Source of the DNA: Cymodocea nodosa
Lineage: Eukaryota > Streptophyta > Magnoliopsida > Alismatales > Cymodoceaceae
NCBI GenBank assembly: GCA_036874045.1
Contig: CM072340.1
Span: 5,533,001-5,597,000, forward strand
Direction of reading: 5' to 3'
DNA length: 64,000 bases
Shown here: positions 11,301-22,586 of the stretch, in pieces
How the letters are laid out: the number at the start of each line of letters is the position of its first letter
Numbering within the stretch: the stretch's first letter is position 1
Program-made: the position numbers and the translations under genes
Notes under the pieces: generated by a model
The model's database searches: none
Seen by the model: the letters and a program-made list of their open reading frames with translations, nothing else
Told to the model about the DNA's origin: nothing

Positions 11301-13007
11301 ATCATTTTTTAAATTAATTTCTTCCCGATCTCCTTCTATATTTATGCTTTCACTTTCTTCTAAAGTTTCAGAATTGATTTGCCTATTTAATTCTTCTTGA
11401 ATCACATCATCTAACATATCTCCTTCATCCTCTAAAAAGTCTATGGTATGTAAGGACATTTCTAACTCCTCAAACCTATCTGGTTTGAAAATATTTAATT
11501 GAGTATCCTCATTACCATATGCTAACTTCATTACTCCAGTTATACAATTTATAATAGCCCCTGATGTTGCTAAAAATGGCCTTCCCAAAATTAAAGATGT
11601 ATCACTATTTTTATGCTTAATTTGTTGGGAATCCAAAATTACAATATCAATAGGATATATAAAATTTTTGATTTTAATTAAGACATCCTCTATTTTTCCT
11701 CTAGGATATCTTATACTTTTATCAGCTAATTGAATAACCGTACTAGTAGGAGTTAAGCCTTCTAATCCTAAGGATGCAAATATATCACTTGGCATAACAT
11801 TTATACCTGCACCTAGGTCTATTAATGTTCTTTCTAGAATGGTATTTTCTATGGTGCATGATATAACAAGAATTCTAGGATCAGATAACTTTTTAGGAAT
11901 TTGTGGCAGAAATAGGGAACTACTTTGCTCAACTAAAAAGACCTTTCTAAGAACTTTTTGCTCTCTTTTCTTAGTACACCAATCCTTAAGAAATTTAGCA
12001 CAAGGTGGCATTTTCTGCAATAGGTCAAACAAAGGAATGTTAACTTGTTCTTTTTCAAAAATTTCTCTGATTTTTTCTTGTTTTTCAGGAATTGTTTGTT
12101 GTATTCTTTCAGGATAGGGTGCTAAAGATTTTGATTTCAGAGACTCTTTTTCTTTCAGTTGATTTGTTTGATCATTTTTAGCTTCATTCGTAGATTCAGA
12201 TTGTTCTTCAGTGATTTCTAGATTTTCAGCTATTACATTTTCATTATCATTTTGATTTTTACTCTTATCCACCTTCATATCATTTTCATTTTGAGTTCTT
12301 GGTGGTATATCAGTTCCAGATCTTAATGTTACACATACATCTTCCAAATTTTTGTTACTTACATGATGTTTTTGCATATCATTTTTTTGATTATGATCTT
12401 CAATTGTTTTTAGTTTTAAAGTGCATTCTTTAAATTCTCTTGCATTAGTATTTTCTGTTTGCTGTATATTTTGCAAATTATGCAAGTTTATAATATTATA
12501 ATTTTCATTGTCCTGTTGCATAACTTGTATTTTCATTGCATTTTCGTCTAATGATTTTAATTTTGTTTCCAGATCATCCAATTTCATTGCATTCACTTGT
12601 TGATCAATTTTCTTTATGGTTTTTTCAGTTTCGTAAATTATATCCCTTTTAGGTTCTGAATATGCCTCCTTATAGTTTAATTGGTTGACTTCTTGTTGTT
12701 GACACACAAAATGTTCCAGTTTGTCTAGATTTTGCTCTATACTATGCTCTAGTCTGTCATAGCTATCCCAAACTTCTGTGTCTCTTATCATATTACACAT
12801 TCTATACTGACCATTAGTTAGGTAAACTATAGGATTCTCATACTCAACTCTATTATATTGAGGATAATTCATTTGTTGTTCATGGGATCTAACCATCTGT
12901 AAACGTCTCAATTTCAAACAGTTAGAAATGTCGTATCCTTCAGAATTGCAAAATTCACATATGCTAATTACAGGTTTCAGAAATCTTTGAGCATAAGCAT
13001 ATGCCAT
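8363..13007 (-). pseudogene. pol: pol of G1: zinc knuckle, protease, RT, RNase H, integrase
   Basis: The polyprotein starts at MAYAYAQRF, 84 bases past the primer site. In order it holds: a zinc knuckle near 12959-12918 (C-x2-C-x4-Y-x4-C, with the usual His replaced by Tyr); a long Asn/Glu-rich linker; an aspartic protease with IDLGAG near 11820; the LGRPFLAT block; RT with VCIDYRKLN-type and FMDDF (10526-10512) motifs; RNase H ([33 protein letters not shown]); and integrase with an HHCC finger (9480-9330), DDE residues in GIDFMGPF and SDRGTHF and a Glu near 8975, then a C-terminal domain. Lesions: TGG to TAG in the GWRVC motif (about 10833), CAG to TAG near 10564, a one-base loss near 10272, and a one-base loss near 8960. 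No capsid domain is present. It is dead but nearly complete. Confidence 0.9.
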
Positions 13008-13091
13008 ATTCTCAATTACAAAAGAAAACACACAACTCTGGCTATTAAAATGAAACAGCTCTAACAATTGCTTATATCTATTCAATTCAAT

Positions 13092-13109
13092 TCCCCGGCA
13101 ACGGCGCCA
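13092..13109 (-). other. Primer-binding site of G1 (tRNA-Asp type)
   Basis: On the minus strand this reads TGGCGCCGTTGCCGGGGA, with no decay, seven bases from the LTR end. It sets the G1 orientation and marks 15355-13117 as its 5' LTR. Confidence 0.9.
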
Positions 13110-14292
13110 TAAAACTTGTTTAGGTTTTCCCAGCACTACACTAGAAAAACTTGGATTTGTTACTTCTGTTTTTACTTAGTTAATTTATCTTTATGCCTAT
13201 TCTCTCTTTTAGAAGTAAACAAACAACCTTTAATACAATTTAGATATTAATTCCAATTTGTACTTTTAACTACAAGTGCACAGTGTCTATTGTATCAGTG
13301 TGCAAATACAGGTCGATCCCATAGGGAATTGCAGACGAACTTGAGAACTGTTCATTTGTTAAAAATCAAATTTATATATTCAATAAGCTCTCCGTTGAAT
13401 TACAGCTAACTCAACGGACTAAGTTCGTTGAGTTATGGCTAACTCAACGAACTAACCTCGTGGACTTAAGTTAACTCCACGAGCCTGTCTTTTCTATTTA
13501 ATATTGCTATTTACAGAGGAATTCAGCCAACCATTGGGTGATTCCAAAGATTGTAAATAACATCAATTAAGCTCTTTAATGTTAGTTAACATTGGATTTA
13601 TCATTGAGCAATACTAACATTCAAATAATTCAAACAGTAACCATTAAAATCTTTAAGTCTTTTGAACGAACCAATTTTAGTAAACTGTAAAACTAAAATA
13701 AACATAAAACAATCACAACATTGACAAAGATAACATTAATCACGATACAACACAAATAATACAACATACAAACATAGATAAATTGTTTTTGGTATTTTTG
13801 TTTTAATATGAACATGGAAATGGGCGACAAGTGAAATGTAAAGTAGTCTCACTTGACAATAAATACTTTCGACACTACTTGCAACGCGATTACACCACTG
13901 AAAATTAAACCACTTACAATCCTGTCTCCTCTCCCTATAGAATCGTGAGTCTAGAATTGCAAGATGATCTCCTCTTCAGCATATAGGCATCAACCCAAAG
14001 CCAAGGCTAAAAGCTTTACGATCTTCTGAAATATGAGTCGACACTTGGTGAAAATGGCTTCCCTTCCCGCGACATGATCACTCCTCACAGTAGTTGTCAG
14101 GCACTGTGTTTGGCTCAGAATCGACCCAACATCAGGCAAGTATCCTCATAGACCTCCGATGGTTGGTGATTATGGTGGTGATGATGGTGATGATGATGGT
14201 TGGTGTGGTACATTAGAGAATTGTGATGCCGATCCTCCTCTACATACACTGTCCACCCATCGATCACACACTTCTTCTTTTTTTCTTCTTTT

Positions 14293-14300
14293 CTTTTATA
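14293..14300 (-). promoter_or_regulatory. TATA box of the G1 LTR
   Basis: TATAAAAG is read on the minus strand in a purine-rich context and is conserved at the equivalent place in the G2 (41011-41018) and G3 (45645-45638) LTRs. Transcription would run leftward into pol. Confidence 0.55.
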
Positions 14301-14546
14301 TTTCTTCAATAGTAACTACTTCTGCTTGAATGGTCGGTTGTATTTCCTTCATTCATATCAACGGCGATGCTTTCTTCTCCCTACATGATTGAATTCCTGT
14401 GTGATATGTGCAAACGTGGTTTTTCTCTTCCAACTCTCTATTCCTACAACCGCTACAGTGGCATATTAGAAAATATATAGTCTGTGGAGTTACAGATAAC
14501 CCAACGGACTTTCTTCATTGATTTAACTATAAAACACATGCATAAA

Positions 14547-14672
14547 TTTAACTATCCGATGCTTAGATGCATTTCGGATACTTATAAACTTAACTATCTG
14601 ATGCTCAGATGCATTTCGGATAGTTACAAACTTAACTATCCGATGCTTAGATGCATTTCGGATAGTTACAAA
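14547..14672. repeat. Three tandem 42-bp units in the G1 LTR
   Basis: Each unit contains TTAACTATCCGATGCTTAGA followed by TGCATTTCGGATAGTTAC, so each is itself an inverted repeat (AACTATCCGA against TCGGATAGTT). Further diverged units follow to about 15160, separated by ACTTAAGT and ACACGTGTC words. The 42-bp period is a multiple of three and makes a repetitive ORF that I do not consider coding. Confidence 0.8.
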
Positions 14673-15357
14673 TAACTCACCGATATATAACTTAAGTAAA
14701 TCTACTAGATCTCAACACATGTCAGCAGCAGTTTAATCATAAAATAACATTTCGGAGAGTTACAGGTATAACTATCCGATGCTCAGATGCATTTCGGATA
14801 GTTACAGCTAACTCACCGAAAATCCACTTAAGTCAATTTCCCAGAACATGACACGTGTCCTCAGCTATTTTATAAATAAAAAGAGATTTCGGAGAGTTAC
14901 AGGGATAACTATCCGATGCCTAGCTGCAATTTTGGATAATTATAGATAACTCACTGAAAGTTCACTTAAGTCATTCATTATGGTTTCGACACGTGTACTT
15001 CAGGAAATAATAAAATATTCTCTCAAAACATAACTATTCGGCAATTTAAACATAACTATTTGATACATATTCGGTCTGTTAAACATAACTGTCTGAATTT
15101 GTTCGGTATGTTAAACATAACTGTCCGAAAATATCAGAAAATTCGGATACTTAAGAATTTCATAGCCTGCAACTTACCAACATTTCATAAATGTACTAAA
15201 TTAACATTAATTCCCCCAAATTAAGCAAATTCTTCAATTAAAGCATATAATAGTGCAATTATAACATAATGGCTTAATTCTTATATGATAAGCTAAATAT
15301 TATGCACTTAACCATCATTTAACCATTAATAATATGCACTTTTTCATTCTAAACAAC

Positions 15358-17021
15358 TGTTGAGTATTTTTTTTGATGATGTGTGCTGAATGAAAATAAT
15401 CATATTTGCTCAATTACTATTGCTTGTGAAAAGAAATTAAAATCATCAATTAATACAGAAAAAGCTTACTGATATAAATACTTGTCTGTATTGGATCTGA
15501 AGTTGATAACTAGTCATTTCTTTGCATTAATTTCTCATTTAACTAAATGTTAAGTTAACGTGTGTTTTTATTGAAAAGCATGATATGTTTTAAAGTTATA
15601 TCTTTTGTATCATGAATAGTGCACATTTAGACAACTCGTTAAGTTAGTGTGTAAAAGAAGAGACGAACTCGTTAAGTTATTGTTATACACGTGGTGAAAT
15701 TATAAGTTACGAAAGATGTATTATATCACGTGAGGTGCACATGTTTAACTCATTAAGTTAGCATATCTAAACGCGTTGAGTTGCTATATTGAACATTAAG
15801 GCAACACGTTAGGTTAGCGTTATATACTTAAGTTGTTATTTTTGCACATGGTAAAATTCTTATTATAAAAACATTTGTTTATTACTGAATCGGTGAGTTA
15901 ATGTTTTTCGAAGACTTACAGTCGTAACTATCTGAAAGGTAACTTAAGTCATGTTTTCAGGTCTTGACACGTGTCTCACTAGTTTTATGGTAAAAAGAGT
16001 TTTTCGAAGACTTACAACCATAACTATCCGAAACTTAAACTATTTTCAGTGAGTTATCGTTTAACCTTCTGAAAGAAAGGTTAAGCTGGTTCGTTGAGTT
16101 AGGGTAACACTACGGACTTAGTTCGTTGAGTTAGCTACAGTACTTGTCACGTGAAATGGCACATGAGGAACTCGTTAAGTTAGAAACGTTAAGTTATATA
16201 TATATACTTGTGTTACTCGTTTAGTTAACATTAAAGTAACAACTTCTTATTACACTTGATGGAATATTTCTTTTGGACGAGAAAGTTTATTTTGTAGGAA
16301 ATTTTTCAGAAATCTAGGACTGATAATTAAAGAAAATTCGAAATGTAAACGTGGGTCAGAATATGTGTGTTTCGATGAATGAAAAAGAAAAGACGTGAAG
16401 AAGTGGAAAACTGGTAGTGGTTAAACGTGAAAGATATGCATGAAATTAAGATATAGTATAAAAGGCATAGAGTTCTCATTGATCAAATTATCTTTGCACA
16501 CAAAAAGAAAAATCTTTTCAAGGATCAAACAATCCCTACACACCAATAGAAAAATCTTTTTCAAGGATCACAAACACCTCTTCAGGAAAATCTCTCAAGT
16601 GGAAGAAAATTCAGTGAAGCAGAAAAAGGTATTATTATGTCACTGAAGATTTAAAGTATCAAAAGAAAGCAAATTTGGTGAAGTAGAGAAAGATAAGATA
16701 TTCGTCACTAAAGAATTGTTGAAGAAGAAAAAGAAGAAGAAGAAAGATCTCAAACAGGGAGAAATGTTTTAAATTCCACAAATTAGTTTTCTCTATTTGT
16801 AGTTATGAAATTGTTTAGATGATACATGGTATCGAGATATAATTGCATCTGCAATTTTTGAGGAGAATTGAATTGTATATTGTAATTGAAACCTTGAATA
16901 AAAATGATTTTTTGAAAACAATGTGTCGACTTGTTTTTGAGTTTTAAAGTTTCAATTATATTTCAGAAAATATTAAAAATACACAATTCAGCCCCCTCTT
17001 GTGTAGCCATACGATCCTACA
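15358..17021 (+). repeat. 5' LTR of Copia A
   Basis: It starts TGTTGAG and ends CCTACA, followed by AG and the primer site. Against the 3' LTR I count nine differences in the first 300 bases, mostly transitions. Several regulatory-looking words are present: CGTTAAGTTA, CGTTGAGTT, CACGTG (for example at 15726) and ACTTAAGT. At 15890-16080 it has the CGGTGAGTTA and AACTATCCGAAA module that also occurs in Gypsy LTRs. The region after the TATA box contains a direct repeat of AAATCTTTTTCAAGGATCA-like units. Confidence 0.93.
16457..16465 (+). promoter_or_regulatory. TATA box of Copia A 5' LTR
   Basis: TATAAAAGG is conserved at 28070-28078 in the 3' LTR and 58666-58674 in Copia B. It defines the likely U3/R border, about 560 bases before the LTR end. 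Confidence 0.7.
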
Positions 17022-17023
17022 AG

Positions 17024-17035
17024 TGGTATTAGAGC
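17024..17035 (+). other. Primer-binding site of Copia A (tRNA-iMet type)
   Basis: TGGTATTAGAGC lies two bases past the LTR end. Copia B has the standard TGGTATCAGAGC at 59232; copy A differs by one C-to-T change. Confidence 0.9.
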
Positions 17036-17220
17036 TTTGTTAATAATCTTTGATATAAATCGATACCAACTCATTTAATATCATTGCTTATTCTACCTTC
17101 CTTGTTTTTAAACAGAAATTAATATCTGAGCATACGTTTAACTTTCTTGATTTAAGGCTCAAGTTGTTTTAAAGTTTTTAGACTGTTTAAAATCAAATAG
17201 GTTGAAAAATCTAAGGTAAG

Positions 17221-19467
17221 ATGGCTATTGGAAATGGTAATTTTTCTTTATATGAAGGCCAAAATCTTAATCGTCCTCCTTTATTTGATGGAATACATTT
17301 TGAATATTGGAAATATAGGATAACTGTTTTTCTTCAAAGTATAGATCATAAGTTGTGGTTCATGATTTCTAAACCATATACTCCATTAACTACCCCTTAT
17401 AATACTTAGACAATTATTGAAAAAGAAAATGAAACTCTGAATGCTAAGGGCTTAAATATTTTATTTTGTGCAATGAGTTATGAACAGTTTAGTAAAGTGT
17501 CGACATATAAATCTACTTATGAGGTGTGGCATGCATTAGAAGTTTCACATGAAGGTACTTCTCAAGTTAAAGAGACAAAAATAAACATGTTGATTCATAA
17601 GTATGAACTCTTTAAGATGCATGAAGACGAAAGTATTTCTAAGATGTTTTCCAGATTTCTTGATATCATAAACTCTTTAAAATACTTAGGAAAGAATTTT
17701 GAACAGAAGGATTTGGTGAGGAAAATTCTCAGATCCCTAAGTTCTAAATGGTCTCAGAAAATAACATCAATTGAGGAATCACGAGATTTAAATGTTTATA
17801 CTATGAATGAACTTATAGGAAATTTAACAACTTATGAAGTTCAATTAAATGAATCACTGAGTCACAACAAACTAAAAATGAAGAAAGAAATAGACTTTGA
17901 AATTAATTCAAATTCTGATATATCTACTGATTCTGACGAGGATTTGATTTTACTGACTAGGAAATTCAAGAAAGCATGGAAAGCTAGGAAACAGCAAAGG
18001 AACAAAAATGATAAACCCTCAACATCAAAATCACTGAATGACAAGAATTCTTCATCTAGAAAGTATGTATGTTACAATTGTAAGAAACTTGGACATCTTT
18101 CTCCAAACTGTCCTATGAGGAAAAATGAAAAGCAAAGTAAAACAAATCAGAAGAAGACGGCTCAGAAAACTTAGAAAAAGTTTTACAAGAAAAAGGCTTT
18201 GAAGGTCACTTGGGATGACATGTCTGAAGAATCTGAATCTGAGAATTTATCATCAAAATCTTCACATTCAGAAGGAGAACAAGAGTTAGAAGACGTTGCT
18301 CATGTGTGTTTCATGGCAGATGAGTCTGAAGTAATATCTAATCCTGAAAGTCATTTAGATTTCAACTTTGATGAATTATTATGTGCTTATCATGCATTAT
18401 TACAACAACTTAAAGTATGTAAACTGGAAAATAAGAATATTAGAAAATCTTCATCCATTATGGAAGAAGAAAATTGTTTCCTGTCTACTACTTTAGAAAA
18501 GTTTAAATGTGATAATGACAATCATGCTAGAGATTTGCAAAAATTTAGATTTAATGAATGTATCTTGCATGAACAAATACAGAATATAAATGCTGAAAAA
18601 TTAAAGATAGAATCTGAAAATGAAATGTTGAGAAACAATATAAATGAACTTGAATTAGAGATAGATAAATTAAAACTGAGAGAGCTAGATTTAAATTTTA
18701 CCATTGAGAAATGGAATTTAAGTCAAACTAAGTTAGACAAACTATCTAGTACCCCTACGGTGTCTTATAAATTTGGCATAGGATTTGATTATCCTGAATC
18801 TCAAGCCAATAAAGGATTTATTAGTTGCAATTCAAGTAAATCTAAGACTAAAATTCCTTTTATTATGAAACAAGGTAATAAATATGTAGTAGGTACTTTA
18901 AGGGATGAATCATGCAGTAATAATATAAATCAATGTGATTTGTCAAATTGTACTTCTAACATGACTATTAATGTTTCTAAAAATCTTGTTTCTTCTTCTA
19001 GAAATTCAGTTTCTAATGTTTCTAAAATTTCAAACAAATGTAGTAAACTGAAAATTCAGAAACTTGAGCATGTAATTCAATACACTAGTATTAGACCAAT
19101 TACTCATTCTACATGTGATAAATCTGAAAATTTGTGTGCAGAAAAAGATTTTGTATGCACTGAAAATTCAAATACAAGTACAAAATCTTGGTATGAACTT
19201 ACTGAAATGTATGAGCATGACCAAAATAAATTAACATTTGATAAAAATCGGTGTGGTCTTGGTTATACTACATCTGAAAATAAAAAGAATGATTATAAGA
19301 GCAATAATGCTATATGTAAGTATGAAGCTAATGATAAATCAATAGTACTTACAACTAATAAGAATATAAATGATAATGTTAAACTATTTTTAAACAAAAA
19401 GAAGAAATATGTGTTTAATGAACTTGGTCCTCAACAACATTGGGTACCAAGAAAAAGCTTTTCTTAA
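17221..19467 (+). pseudogene. gag: gag of Copia A
   Basis: A single frame of 749 codons encodes a nucleocapsid/capsid polyprotein. The N-terminus (NRPPLFDGIHFEYWKYR) is the usual Copia Gag start, followed by the UBN2-type helical capsid (about residues 60-200). A CCHC knuckle CYNCKKLGHLSPNC is at 18070-18111. After it come an acidic stretch and a coiled coil (about 18400-18760). The frame is interrupted by TAG at 17407 (Trp in copy B) and TAG at 18172 (Gln in copy B). It ends at a TAA directly in frame with pol that copy B shares. The gag is long for Copia, as expected for a Sirevirus. Confidence 0.85.
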
Positions 19468-22400
19468 TTTGTGTTGTAGGAGGAAACAACATGAAAATGG
19501 ATCTTGGACAGTGGAGTGTCAAGTCACATGACTAGATAGAAAAGTCTACTACAAAATTTTACAAATACCATGAAAGGAAGTGTAACATTTGGAAACAAAA
19601 GCAAAGATAAAATCATAGGTATGGGCAATGTTCAAGTAACTCCAACTTGTGTTATTTCGAATGTACTATATGTAGAAAACCTAGGATTTAATTTGCTAAG
19701 TGTCATAAAACTAACTGAAAATGGATATTATGTAGTGTTTGAAGATAATATATGCAAAATAATTGATAAAAATACAGATGAAATTAAGTTTATTGCTAAA
19801 AGAAAAGGTTCTATATGTATTTTATCTTTACCTTCTAGTGCAGTTGATTTAAATTCATGTTTGCTAGTTGAAACTAGTGATGCATATCTGTGGCATAGAA
19901 GGATTAAGTATATAAATATGAAACTGTTACATAAACTATCAAAAAAACATTTAGTGAGAGGTTTACCAAAGATTAAATACTCAAAGGACTTTATGTGTGA
20001 TGCATGTGAGTTAGGTAAACTTCATAAAAACTCTTTTAAATCCAAAACTAATATTTCAAGCAAGAGAGTCTTAGAACTTATACATATGGATCTATTTGGA
20101 CCAACAAGAATCATGAGTCTTGGTGGTAAACGGTATGTATTTGTTTTAGTAGATGACTTCTCTAGATACACTTGGGTATATTTTCTAGCATCTAAGACAG
20201 AAGTTTTTGAAAAGTTTAAAATATTTTGCAATTTTGTTCAAAATGAATAAAGTGTCTCTATTCAAAAACTTAGGAGTGATCATGGAACTAAATTTGATAT
20301 TGATCAAATGGATAATTATTGTAATGGGCATGGCATTGATCATAGATTTTCTTTTCCAAGAGCATCGTGTCAAAATGGTGTTGTTGAGAGAAAGAATAGA
20401 TCACTTCAAGAAATGGCCAGAACTATGTTGAATGAACAAAAGTTACCTCAAAATCTTTGGGCTGAAGCAGTAAATACAGCTTGTTATGTTATTAACAGAA
20501 GTCATTTAAGACCTCATGCTAATAAAACTCCTTTTGAAATTATGTTTAATAGGGTTCCAAAAATTTCCTATATGAAACCATTTGGTTGTAGGTGTTTTAT
20601 TCTTAATACTAAGGATAAAAGAGATAAATTTCAAGCCAAATTGGATGAAGGAATTTTTGTAGGTTACTCTACTAGAAGTAAAGCCTATAGAGTATATAAC
20701 AAGACTTCTAAGACTATTGAAGAAACCCTCTATGTAAGCTTCAATGAAAATTCTTTTAGAGAATCTCAATCTTCAGCTGATAATGATGATTTGATCAATC
20801 TTCTAAAAGAGTTAGAGATCAATAGAGAGATTAATGATTTATCTGAGAAAATCAAAAATATGAACTTAAATAATCAAACTAATGATGAAAGTGATGGACT
20901 TTTAGATGTTGATGAGAATATTGAGGAAAATCAGAGAAATTAGTGTTATTCTGCATCACATCCCATTACTCAAGTCATTGGTAATATTATTGAGGGAGTT
21001 AAAACTAGAGCTTCAATAAATTTAAATAGTATGTGTATGTTTGTTTCTATGGTGGAACCAAAGAATATACAAGAAACATTATTTGATGAAAATTGGATAG
21101 TGGCAACGCGAGAAGAACTAAATCAATTCATCAGAAATGATGTATGGGAATTAGTCTCTCCACCAGAAAATCAGTCCATAATAGGTACAAAGTGGATCTT
21201 TAGAAACAAAACTAATGAAACTAGTCAAGTTATAAGGAATAAAGCTAGATTAGTTGCACAAGGGTATACACAGGAAGAAGGATTAGATTATGATGAAACA
21301 TTTGCTCCTATGGCTAGGTTAGAAAGTATTAGAATATTATTGGCCTATGCTTGTTATATGGAATTTAAATTATATCAAATGGATGTAAAGAGTGCATTTC
21401 TAAATGGTTTAATTGATGAAGAAGTCTATGTAAAACAACCACCTGGATTTGAAGATATTAAAAATCCTAACTTTGTGTATAAATTGAAGAAAGCCTTATA
21501 TGGTTTGAAGCAAGCACCTAGATCATGGTATGAAAGATTGTCTACTTTTTTAATAGAAAAAGGCTATATCATGGAAAAGTGGATCATACTCTATTTATTA
21601 AGAGAGATGGTAAAGATCAGATTGTTGTTTAAATATACGTGGATGATATAATCTTTGGAGCAGCCTCTAATAAGTTGATAAAAATATTCTCTGAAGAGAT
21701 GACAAATCAGTTTGAAATGAGTATGATAGGAGAACTTTCATATTTTCTAGGACTTCAAATTAAGCAAATGGATAAAGGTATATTTTTAAATTAGGAAAAA
21801 TATGCAGATGAAATGCTTAAGAAATTTAATTTTAATGATACAAGGATTTGAGGAACTCCTATGAGTACTTCTTTAAAGTTAGATATTGATAACATAGGAA
21901 AATCCATAAATCAAAGAAAATACAGAAGTATGATTGGTTCTTTACTTTATTTGACTGCTAGTAAACCTGATATTATGTTTGTTTTGTGTGTTTGTGCTAG
22001 ATTTCAATCTAATCCTAAAGAATCACACTTAATTGCAGTTAAAAGAATATTTAGATATATACAAGGAACTAAAAATTTCAGACTGTATTATTCTAAGGAT
22101 AGTTCAATAGATCTTATAGGGTATACTGATGCTGATTATGCAGGATCTAAATCTGATAGAAAGAGTATCAGTGGCACATGCCAATTATTGGGAAATAATT
22201 TGGTGTCATGGTTTAGTAAAAAGCAAAACTGTGTAGCACTTTCTACTACAGAAGCTGAATATGTTGCTGCTGCACTGTGTTGCACTCAGATTTTGTGGAT
22301 AAGGCAAACTTTAGAAGATTTTGGAACATCTTATGATACAACTGAGATTTATTGTGACAGTAGTTCTGCAATAAATCTTTCCAAAAATCCTGTATTACAT

Positions 22401-22586
22401 TCAAGAGCAAAGCATATAGAGGTTAGACATCATTTTCTAAGAGATAACGTAATTAAAGGAAAAATTAAATTAGAATTTGTGTCTAGTAAAAATGAATTAG
22501 CTGATATATTTACAAAACCTCTAGACGAAAATACATTCTGCAACATTAGATTAAATTTAGGTATTTGTAGGCTATGTGATGTGTAA
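19468..22586 (+). pseudogene. pol: pol of Copia A: protease, integrase, RT, RNase H
   Basis: The frame continues from gag past the TAA. The protease site reads DSGVS at 19507 (DSGAS in B, a C-to-T change) with nearby TAG and TGA stops. GAG-pre-integrase follows with an HHCC finger (WHRRIKYINMKLLH, then CDACELGK at about 20000). The integrase core has Asp in IHMDLFGP, Asp in RSDHGTKF and Glu in GVVERKN. RT has KARLVAQGYTQEEG, QMDVKSAFLNG and YVDD at 21636. RNase H has TDADYAGSKSDRKS, CDSSSAINLS and ADIFTKPLD. Lesions: TAA at 20248, TAG at 20941, a one-base loss near 21575, TAA at 21630, then TAG at the start of EKYADEML, which B shares. Confidence 0.9.

Larger units (their letters stand above)
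2266..15355 (-). mobile_element. Athila-like Gypsy retrotransposon G1, 3'-truncated
   Basis: Minus-strand order is LTR (15355-13117), primer site, pol, ORF2, capsid ORF and F-box ORF. The element stops inside the F-box gene; the purine tracts, the 1-kb noncoding block and the 3' LTR present in G2 and G3 are missing. The tRNA-Asp-type primer site, protease motif IDLGAG, reverse-transcriptase motif FMDDF and capsid-tail motif NHPN-SWRN point to the Athila branch of Ty3/Gypsy. It is the only copy with pol visible from primer site to integrase end. It is non-functional because of several stops and frameshifts. Confidence 0.85.
13117..15355 (-). repeat. 5' LTR of G1
   Basis: The LTR is bounded by TGTTTAG and CTAAACA, a perfect 7-bp inverted terminus, and lies next to a primer site. 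At 2.24 kb it matches the LTRs at 40204-42197 and 44451-46625 along most of its length. The transcript-start side holds arrays of palindromic words (TAACTATCCGA, TTTCGGATAGTTA, ACTTAAGT, GACACGTGTC). The leader side has CGTTGAGTTA words at 13390-13490. Its last 40 bases next to the primer site hold a second, decayed primer-site-like sequence. A (GAT/GGT)n run at about 14160-14205 creates a spurious poly-His ORF. Confidence 0.9.

Noticed and set aside
13008-13136. Longer start for G1 pol inside the LTR and primer site
   Set aside because: Translation would begin in LTR sequence and run through the primer site. The ATG at 13007 precedes the zinc knuckle and is the natural start.
14115-14309. 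Small minus-strand ORF with a poly-His run
   Set aside because: The histidines come from a GAT/GGT microsatellite in the G1 LTR, and the run is not preserved in the other LTR copies.
14484-14675. Repetitive ORF with a 14-residue repeat
   Set aside because: It is a translation of the 42-bp tandem noncoding units. The units diverge and change frame further along.
14540-14700. Regular repeats as a CRISPR-like array
   Set aside because: The units are contiguous and themselves palindromic, without unique spacers, inside a plant LTR.
16440-16646. ORF just after the TATA box in the Copia A LTR
   Set aside because: It covers the transcribed leader with a direct repeat; the frame is not conserved in the 3' LTR or Copia B.
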